Origin: an uncultured Spirochaetales bacterium
GTDB lineage: Bacteria > UBP6 > UBA1177
Assembly (NCBI GenBank): GCA_902780365.1
Contig: CACZFE010000007.1
Location: 1 to 18,680 of the forward strand
DNA: 18,680 nucleotides
Reading direction: 5' to 3'
The translations under genes and the position numbers were made by a program. Position 1 is the first letter of the stretch; the number at the start of each line of letters is the position of its first letter. Below are positions 7,669-12,882 of this stretch, in pieces. The notes below the pieces were generated by a model. The model ran no database searches. It had not been told where the DNA came from and saw nothing but the letters and a program-made list of their open reading frames with translations.

Positions 7669-9405
7669 ATGAAGCCTAAATGGCAAATACTCAATCCTGA
7701 TCCGGGCAAAATCGATACTTTAAGCAAGACGCTCGGTATTTCCAAGACTGTTGCGACTGTCCTCGTGAACCGCGGAATCGACGAGGTCGAAACTGCGAGC
7801 ATGTTCCTTCAGGCGAAAATCAAATCGCTTCCCGATCCTTTCCTTCTGAAAGACGCGGAAAAGGCTGCCGGAATCATTATCGACTACATCAAAAATAAGA
7901 AAAAGATAGTTATTTACGGCGATTACGATGTTGACGGAATCACTTCGACTCTGATCATGTATCAGTTCCTGTCTCATCTCGGCGCAAGCGTTGACCACTA
8001 CATTCCGCACAGGCTTGAAGACGGTTACGGGCTCAACACCTACACTTTAGAAGAGATCGCGACAAACGGCGGTGAGCTTGTAATCACGGTTGACTGCGGA
8101 ATTACAAGTGTCGATGAAGTCAAATATGCCAAAGATCTCGGTCTGGCGACTATAATCATCGACCATCACCATGTCGGCGAAACGGTTCCTCCGGCTATCG
8201 CGATCGTCAATCCGCACCAGCCTGAATGTCAGTATCCGTTCAAGGAGATGGCGGCTGTAGGCGTTGCTTTCTCGTTCCTTATGGTTTTCAAGAAAATAGT
8301 CGAAAAAGACGGATTTTTCACGGGAACGCTCCCGAATTTAGTTGAATATCTCGATATCGTCGCACTCGGAACGGTTGCAGACATGGTTCCGCTCCTTGAA
8401 TCGAACAGGATTTTCGTCAAGTACGGCCTTATGCAGATGCAGAAAAACCAGCGTCCGGGACTTCTGGCTCTGGCAAATATCTGCGGACTCAAATCGCTCA
8501 AAGAGATAACTCCTTCGGTAATAAGCTACAAAATGGCTCCGCGCCTCAATGCGGCAGGTCGAATCGGAAACGCGATAAAAGGCCTGGAACTTATCGAAAG
8601 TACCGATTACGAAGCGGCTCTCAAAATGGCGGAAGAACTCAATCTGACAAACGAATACCGTCAGCAGCTCGAGGCCGAGATTTTCGATCAGGCTCTGGCG
8701 AAAGTCGAGAACAGCGATATTATCCAAAAGAGAAATTCGATAGTTTTATATTCCGAAAAATGGCATCCCGGCGTTATCGGAATCGTCGCATCGCGCCTTG
8801 TTGAAAAGTTCTACAAGCCGACAATCATGATTTCGGTCGAAGACGGAATCGGCCGCGGCAGCGTAAGAAGCATTCCGCAGCTCCATATCTACAAAGTTCT
8901 GGAGAGACTGAGCAACTATTTAGTTCAGTACGGCGGTCACAAATACGCGGCAGGACTCACGATCCAGGAATCAAAAATAGCTGAATTTATTGATAAATTT
9001 GATGAAATCGTGGCTGAAGAGCTTGAAGAGGAAGTCGGTGGTCAGATGACTGAAATCGATGCCGAACTTCAGCTTAAAGAGCTTGTTCCGGATCTCGTTG
9101 TCGCTCTTTCGAAACTCGAACCTTTCGGAATCAACAATCCCGAACCCAATTTCATCGCGAGAAACGTAAAAATCCTGAAGCAGAGCATCATAAACAGAAG
9201 TCATCTCCACTGGAAACTCGGCGCGAAAAACACGAACATGACTTTCAACGCGATAGGTTTCGGTCTTCTGAACCACGGAAATGCACCAGTTGTCGGCGAT
9301 TTGATCGACATAATCTATTTCCCGAGAATAAACGTTTACGGCGACAACATCATGATGCAGCTTTACATCAAGGATTTCGTCTATTCGGGATCGAATAACC
9401 GGTAG
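7669..9405 (+). CDS. recJ: single-stranded-DNA-specific exonuclease RecJ
   Basis: DHH-family 5'-to-3' ssDNA exonuclease used in recombination and mismatch or base-excision repair. It has 578 residues, the usual length. Metal-binding motifs are intact: DYDVDGITS at 85-93, VDCGITS at 141-147, IDHHH at 164-168, and LGTVADMVPL. RecJ-type blocks PRLNAAGRIGNA and HPGVIGIVASRLVEKFYKPTI follow. The DHHA1 motif is GGHKYAAG from residue 422. A C-terminal OB-like region (LEPFGINNPEPNFIA) completes it. The ATG directly follows the secF stop (TAGATG). The nearest SD-like run, AGAGGAA, is 13 nt upstream, so initiation may depend on termination of secF translation. recJ downstream of secDF occurs in several phyla. 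No terminator with a T-tract was found after it. Confidence 0.97.
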   Translation: MKPKWQILNPDPGKIDTLSKTLGISKTVATVLVNRGIDEVETASMFLQAKIKSLPDPFLLKDAEKAAGIIIDYIKNKKKIVIYGDYDVDGITSTLIMYQFLSHLGASVDHYIPHRLEDGYGLNTYTLEEIATNGGELVITVDCGITSVDEVKYAKDLGLATIIIDHHHVGETVPPAIAIVNPHQPECQYPFKEMAAVGVAFSFLMVFKKIVEKDGFFTGTLPNLVEYLDIVALGTVADMVPLLESNRIFVKYGLMQMQKNQRPGLLALANICGLKSLKEITPSVISYKMAPRLNAAGRIGNAIKGLELIESTDYEAALKMAEELNLTNEYRQQLEAEIFDQALAKVENSDIIQKRNSIVLYSEKWHPGVIGIVASRLVEKFYKPTIMISVEDGIGRGSVRSIPQLHIYKVLERLSNYLVQYGGHKYAAGLTIQESKIAEFIDKFDEIVAEELEEEVGGQMTEIDAELQLKELVPDLVVALSKLEPFGINNPEPNFIARNVKILKQSIINRSHLHWKLGAKNTNMTFNAIGFGLLNHGNAPVVGDLIDIIYFPRINVYGDNIMMQLYIKDFVYSGSNNR

Positions 9406-9451
9406 AATCAATCCTCAAAACAAATCAAAACTCACGATTTTAAAGCAAGAT

Positions 9452-9727
9452 TCAGCGCAAAATATCGCGGATTATGAGATTCAGATGAGCGCACTGCGTG
9501 TCCGTCAGGCCGGTCGTATCCAGCGAGCGGCGGTTATCGCGCTCCAGCAGAAAATCGGTCGAAACACCGAACAAATCGGCAAGTTTAACGAGCATTTCGA
9601 TTGACGGCATAATATTGTTGTTTTCCCAGTTTGAGATTGCCTGTTTCGAAACATGGAGCTTGGTTGCAAGCTGCACCTGACTGAAGTTGTGAGCCTCTCG
9701 CAACTGCTTTACTCTGTCTCCGAACAT
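9452..9727 (-). CDS. small XRE-family (HTH_3) transcriptional regulator, 91 aa
   Basis: Cro/CI-like DNA-binding protein. The helix-turn-helix lies at about residues 14-40 (FSQVQLATKLHVSKQAISNWENN), followed by MPSIEMLVKLADLFGVSTDFLLE, the typical end of this domain. The last 25 residues (TGLTDTQCAHLNLIIRDIL) form a short helix that may dimerise. The start is the ATG at 9727, with GAGAGG 6 nt upstream. An in-frame TTG at 9751 has no support. It converges on recJ and is divergent from a Cys-rich lipoprotein gene, so it may control that gene and itself; a palindrome in the shared upstream region is a candidate operator. Base composition is more AT-rich than the recJ side. The target is inferred, the family is sure. 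Confidence 0.9.
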   Translation of the reverse strand: MFGDRVKQLREAHNFSQVQLATKLHVSKQAISNWENNNIMPSIEMLVKLADLFGVSTDFLLERDNRRSLDTTGLTDTQCAHLNLIIRDILR

Positions 9728-9733
9728 ATTGCA

Positions 9734-9739
9734 CCTCTC
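9734..9739 (-). promoter_or_regulatory. Shine-Dalgarno that fixes the XRE gene start
   Basis: The minus strand reads GAGAGG, 6 nt before the ATG at 9727. It lies inside the longer frame that would begin at TTG 9751, so the shorter protein is preferred. Confidence 0.6.
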
Positions 9740-9776
9740 ATTGCATATCAATCAAGTTAAAATAAGCAAAACAAAG

Positions 9777-9791
9777 GTATTTTAAAAATAC
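9777..9791. promoter_or_regulatory. 15-bp perfect palindrome, candidate operator for the XRE regulator
   Basis: GTATTTT-A-AAAATAC, with 7-bp arms and a 1-nt centre, sits between the divergent XRE gene and lipoprotein gene, about 50 bp upstream of the XRE start and just upstream of the lipoprotein -35 box. Size and position fit a Cro/CI-type dimer site. Being entirely A/T-rich, it could also arise by chance. Confidence 0.35.
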
Positions 9792-9807
9792 TAAAATATA
9801 TTTTTAA

Positions 9808-9836
9808 TTGACTTGTGGCCATTTTTGAAATATTAT
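9808..9836 (+). promoter_or_regulatory. strong sigma70-type promoter for the Cys-rich lipoprotein
   Basis: TTGACT (9808-9813), a 17-nt spacer, TATTAT (9831-9836). Transcription would start near 9843, leaving about 52 nt of leader. That leader contains a small GGTC-AAAAA-GACC hairpin at 9851-9863 and the SD AGAGGG at 9885-9890. Confidence 0.65.
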
Positions 9837-9894
9837 TGTTTTTGGATTTTGGTCAAAAAGACCGGTTTTTATCAATTTGAAAATAGAGGGAAAG

Positions 9895-10344
9895 ATGAAA
9901 AGGTTTTTATTTTGTGCAACAATTTTGATCACAACACTGGTGGTTGGCTGCGGCGGTGGCAGCAGTGATGACTATGGTAAAGAATGCGAGAATAATATTG
10001 ATGTTTATTACTGTAACTATAACTATAGCTCTTCCCACTATCGGTGTCAAAAAGGGAAAAGCAAATATTACTCCGGCTACAATCCTAACACAGGGGAATA
10101 TGAATATTTCTCAGATGCAGAAACTATTTACTGCCACTCCGAAAAATGTGACAACAATACTGGAAAATGTGTGGCTGCATGTGGGGCAGGACAATACAGA
10201 TGTGATGACTACGGTTACATTTACAGTTGTGACAGCAACGGACAATGGGATTTCTTGAGTAATGAATACTGTGCACACGGATGTGCCAAAGAGATTTCCA
10301 CATCAATTATTGAACTGTGCGCTACAGAGGAAAGCGAAGAATAA
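9895..10344 (+). CDS. Cys-rich putative lipoprotein, 149 aa
   Basis: The signal peptide MKRFLFCATILITTLVVGC ends in a lipobox VVGC with Cys19, followed by GGGSSDD, so the protein should be lipidated and exported. The mature part has 12 further cysteines and many Tyr/Asn. The second half carries a pattern CGAGQYRCDDYGYIYSCDS, then NGQW, then EYCAHGC, similar in layout to Cys-rich segments in lipoproteins of Myxococcota-like bacteria. An even count of cysteines suggests disulfides outside the cytoplasm. No enzyme motif is seen. The start at ATG 9895 has AGAGGG 4 nt upstream; the in-frame TTG at 9877 is rejected. It is monocistronic, has a near-consensus promoter, and is divergent from an XRE regulator that may repress it. 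The function is unknown. Confidence 0.85.
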   Translation: MKRFLFCATILITTLVVGCGGGSSDDYGKECENNIDVYYCNYNYSSSHYRCQKGKSKYYSGYNPNTGEYEYFSDAETIYCHSEKCDNNTGKCVAACGAGQYRCDDYGYIYSCDSNGQWDFLSNEYCAHGCAKEISTSIIELCATEESEE

Positions 10345-10406
10345 TATTTCCTATTTTTCAAACTGAATCATTTCCCTCAATAATAGAGAACAAATAAAAA
10401 CCTCTC

Positions 10407-10516
10407 CAAGCTTCCAAATTGGAATCTTGAAGTCACAAATTGCGACTTCAAGTTGAGGCAGTTTATTCCATTTTGGAATATACTTGAGGAATCTTCAGTT
10501 AGTTCCATTTTGGAAC
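10407..10516. repeat. cluster of four palindromes between convergent genes
   Basis: Four dyads lie in 110 bp. (1) 10407-10429: CAAG-c-TTCCAA-a-TTGGAA-t-CTTG, one mismatched pair. (2) 10426-10452: arms CTTGAAGTC and GACTTCAAG plus an inner CAA/TTG, one mismatched pair, sharing CTTG with the first. (3) 10465-10479: ATTCCA-ttt-TGGAAT. (4) 10502-10516: GTTCCA-ttt-TGGAAC. Palindromes 3 and 4 sit in an imperfect direct repeat, each unit starting TTGAGG (10453 and 10484) and ending in ATACT. No long T-tract follows the stems on the plus strand. On the minus strand TTTTTA follows palindrome 1 after 6 nt, so a weak terminator for the minus-strand operon is possible. Confidence 0.7.
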
Positions 10517-10529
10517 ATACTGCCGCTTC

Positions 10530-10859
10530 TCATTCGTCTTCTTCAATATTTTCATCCTGAAGCATTTTCAGATCTTCTTCAAACATATTTTTGTGAGATT
10601 CATACTCTTCAGGAACAACAGCTTTCAGGTATTGCAGATAATTCCGGTAATCTTCTTCCGCATACTCTCCGCCGAATCCCCAAAGAGCGTCAAAAATGCG
10701 ATCCGCGTAACTATCAAGAATATCGATGTTACGCTCATGCCTGAACATCAGGCGATAAAGCATGGCAACGGCACTGTCTTCCTGTTGGGAACAAAGAGCA
10801 TTTAAATCCCTGATCGAGTTGATAAAATCTTCCGGAAGTTCTAATTTTTTATCATCCAT
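10530..10859 (-). CDS. acidic hypothetical protein, 109 aa, coupled to the AlbA_2-type gene
   Basis: I do not recognise a family. The protein is strongly acidic and looks all-helical (FINSIRDLNALCSQQEDSAVA, RNIDILDSYADRIFDALWG, YRNYLQYLKAVVPEEYESH), ending in a Glu/Asp-rich tail. It has no signal peptide or membrane segment, so it should be cytosolic. Its ATG overlaps the stop of the upstream gene by one base (TAATG), which implies translational coupling and stoichiometric production with that AlbA_2/HATPase_c_4 protein. A partner or inhibitor role is inference from this coupling only. Codon use is AT-leaning like its neighbour. Confidence 0.75.
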   Translation of the reverse strand: MDDKKLELPEDFINSIRDLNALCSQQEDSAVAMLYRLMFRHERNIDILDSYADRIFDALWGFGGEYAEEDYRNYLQYLKAVVPEEYESHKNMFEEDLKMLQDENIEEDE

Positions 10860-12637
10860 TATTCCGCCTTCCTATTGTCTATTATTTCCCAATGACCGCC
10901 GAAATCGCCGCCGACTCTTTTCAAAACGCCGGATTTTTTCAAATTTTCCAAATGTTTCTGCACTGCAGAAGGATTTATTTTGAGTTTTTCACTCAAATCC
11001 GACCTTGTTATAAATTTGTTCTGACGAATATAATCCAATATTTTTTCTGCTGTGTCCGAAAATCTCTGACCACCTGTCTGACCACCTGTCTGACCACTTG
11101 TCTGACCACTTGTCTGACCACCAATATTTATCGGGTCATTTAACGGGTCAGACTCTGATTTTATCGGGTCATTTATTACTACCCAGTGTCCTGTCTTTTT
11201 TGCTCCTTCGCGTTTAATGATTCCCTGCTGGCGTAATGTTGCAAGCATACGTTTGACCGTTGAATTGGATATTTTTAAACAACGGGCATATTCTTCATAA
11301 ATCTTGTAAGGATCATTTTTTATCAGGTCAAGAAGCTCGTTTATCGGGTCATTTATCGGGTCAGAATTCAATTTTATCTGGTCATTTAACGGGTCAGATT
11401 TATCTTCCGAGTTTTTAACATCGGTATTTTCATGATTGTCAGGTTCCAACAAATCAAACGAATATAATTCATTAAGCGGAACTGTGATTCTGAAAATATC
11501 GCTTTCGGCAAAAACCGGGTTTTCTCCCGAATACAGTTTCGTGTATTTGAATATTTTGCGGACACCGCTTCCGAGCTGGTCGGCAAATCCGATCGCCCTG
11601 AAAAATGAGGCGATAATCGGATTTTTCGGGTATGGTTCAAAATTTTTCGGAGTAATAAAGCCCTCTTTTTTGGTTCGGTTGGCATTTTCCGTATACATTC
11701 GCTCTTTTTCAATCACAAATTTTGCCTGATACGCACTTGAAAACTCACGGTGCATAAGAGTATTGCCAATCATCTCGCGAACGATGATATTTCTCAATGA
11801 TTTCCGCTCTAAATCCTCGACATAAAACTTGTCAGGCAAATGTTTTTTAGCAAAATCAAAAAGCCTTGAATAACTTTCAACAAGATTGCTTTGAATAAAA
11901 TCCCTGTCGTCGTAGCGGTCTATATTCACTTTGCGGAGAATTGCATCTGTCACATAAGCCGGGCACACATTCAGCACAGTTTCATCTTTCCCCAAAAGCA
12001 TCGCTGCCGCGAGATTGAAACCGCTTTTCCCTGTTACAGGATCTTCAATATAAAGCCGGGAACTTTTAAAAAGCTCGTCATCATCCATATATTTCCACGG
12101 ATGATTTCCTCCAGCGTTGTTTACAGCCATAATCCTGAGTTTAGGAAGCAGATCTAGCCTCAAATCTTCTTTCTTCAAATAAGGAAAAACCTTGCGTTCG
12201 GTATAGATTTCCTGCTTTCTGATATACATCTGCGCAATCTGGACAGTCGAGGTCACTTTCACATCGGCATCATTCACTCTGTCGTAAATAACTTTCTTAA
12301 AAGTGCAAACATCGCCACCGGAAGGCACATGAATATGAATAATCTCCTTGTTGTTATACTTCATAATTTCAGGATCAAGATAAAGAGTCGGTGAAAACAA
12401 AGCCGGATTAGAAACAACCGCGATAAAATTCTTTATCATTTCTGTTGCCGCATTTTCCGGAACACCTTCGATGACTCCTCTGTCAGTCACTCCGAGAAAA
12501 ATATCTCCGCCGAAACGGTTAGAAAACGAGCAGACAGTTTCATAGACATCGTTATCAATATGTCCTCCGCAGCGCTTGAACTCAACCGCAACCGTCTCAC
12601 CTATCTTTAAAATTTGATAAAATTTATTTTTATCCAT
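10859..12637 (-). CDS. AlbA_2 (Schlafen-type AAA_4) + HATPase_c_4 regulator-like protein with repeat linkers, 592 aa
   Basis: Family of putative ATP-dependent DNA-binding regulators, often labelled RecG-like or helicase-related although no helicase motif is present. Order: AlbA_2 domain about residues 10-140 (GETVAVEFKRCGG, ETVCSFSNRFGGDIFLGVTDRG); HATPase_c_4 about 285-390, with N-box-like REMIGNTLMHREFS and IGFADQLGSGVRKI; a DPLND/DPIND linker at 414-433; winged helix 1 at about 435-489; a second DPIN linker merging into (S/G)GQT repeats at 489-524; winged helix 2 at about 529-587. Both winged helices end GHW-x-x-I, so they look duplicated. The start at ATG 12637 is chosen because the family N-terminus begins there and the best promoter lies just upstream. 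Longer in-frame starts add an unlikely hydrophobic stretch and lie upstream of that promoter's expected start site. No clear SD is seen. Confidence 0.85.
   Translation of the reverse strand: MDKNKFYQILKIGETVAVEFKRCGGHIDNDVYETVCSFSNRFGGDIFLGVTDRGVIEGVPENAATEMIKNFIAVVSNPALFSPTLYLDPEIMKYNNKEIIHIHVPSGGDVCTFKKVIYDRVNDADVKVTSTVQIAQMYIRKQEIYTERKVFPYLKKEDLRLDLLPKLRIMAVNNAGGNHPWKYMDDDELFKSSRLYIEDPVTGKSGFNLAAAMLLGKDETVLNVCPAYVTDAILRKVNIDRYDDRDFIQSNLVESYSRLFDFAKKHLPDKFYVEDLERKSLRNIIVREMIGNTLMHREFSSAYQAKFVIEKERMYTENANRTKKEGFITPKNFEPYPKNPIIASFFRAIGFADQLGSGVRKIFKYTKLYSGENPVFAESDIFRITVPLNELYSFDLLEPDNHENTDVKNSEDKSDPLNDQIKLNSDPINDPINELLDLIKNDPYKIYEEYARCLKISNSTVKRMLATLRQQGIIKREGAKKTGHWVVINDPIKSESDPLNDPINIGGQTSGQTSGQTGGQTGGQRFSDTAEKILDYIRQNKFITRSDLSEKLKINPSAVQKHLENLKKSGVLKRVGGDFGGHWEIIDNRKAE
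11067..11121 (-). repeat. 12-bp in-frame tandem repeat encoding (S/G)GQT units
   Basis: Four copies of TGACCAC(C/T)TGTC (plus-strand reading) from 11067 to 11114, and a 7-base partial copy to 11121. Each unit is four codons, so gain or loss of units would keep the reading frame and change only the linker before winged helix 2. Confidence 0.9.
11129..11175 (-). repeat. DP(I/L)ND-encoding repeat cluster after winged helix 1
   Basis: Three copies of CGGGTCA (plus reading), two of them continuing into TTT, encode DPIK, DPLND and DPIN. It lies directly before the GQT repeats in the protein. Confidence 0.7.
11341..11397 (-). repeat. DP(I/L)ND-encoding repeat cluster before winged helix 1
   Basis: Copies of the (C/T)(G/T)GGTCA motif recur here, three of four with CGGGTCA and one variant CTGGTCA, encoding DPLND, then QIKLNSDPINDPIN. 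It is the same motif as the cluster at 11129-11175, so the two linkers are related. Confidence 0.7.
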
Positions 12638-12674
12638 GGATTTTAAGCATGAATGAACAATAATGCCGATAAAT

Positions 12675-12702
12675 ATGATAAACATTTTAGATTTAATGTC
12701 AA
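12675..12702 (-). promoter_or_regulatory. strong sigma70-type promoter for the AlbA_2-type gene pair
   Basis: On the minus strand a consensus TTGACA (12702-12697) is followed after 16 nt by TATCAT (12680-12675). Start of transcription would be near 12668, about 30 nt ahead of the ATG at 12637, which supports that start. Confidence 0.6.
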
Positions 12703-12828
12703 TGTATAATTTTATTGCAATGACAAGTTTTCGCAATATATTGATTAGAAAATCCGATTCTATGAATTTATAGAAAATGATAGTAAGAAGGATAGGACCA
12801 AAAAAAGTTGCTGTAAACCGTTAGTTTC

Positions 12829-12856
12829 TTGCCATTTTCAGGGATTTTGCTATAAA
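12829..12856 (+). promoter_or_regulatory. putative sigma70-type promoter for the amylase operon
   Basis: TTGCCA (12829-12834), a 16-nt spacer, TATAAA (12851-12856), the latter preceded by TGC as an extended -10. It sits 27 nt upstream of the amylase start. Confidence 0.6.
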
Positions 12857-12882
12857 AACGCGTTTTTTTGTTGGAGAGACTC

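Larger units (their letters stand above)
12638..12882. other. AT-rich divergent intergenic region (245 bp)
   Basis: It separates the minus-strand AlbA_2-type gene from the plus-strand amylase. It contains the two promoters listed separately and a short dyad TCTAT-N6-ATAGA at 12759-12774. No convincing gene was found on either strand. Confidence 0.6.

Noticed and set aside
9851..9863. GGTC-AAAAA-GACC hairpin in the lipoprotein leader as a riboswitch or attenuator
   Set aside because: The stem is only 4 bp and no larger conserved structure or T-tract follows; it is too small to support such a call.
11041..11400. Repeats resembling a CRISPR or other interspersed array
   Set aside because: Units are 7-12 bp, abut or are irregularly spaced, lie in frame in a coding region and have no spacers of equal length.
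12638..12736. N-terminal extension of the AlbA_2-type protein with a hydrophobic segment (MFIIFIGIIVHS)
   Set aside because: It needs a TTG or an ATG upstream of the best promoter's start site, has no SD, and homologues begin near the AlbA_2 domain.
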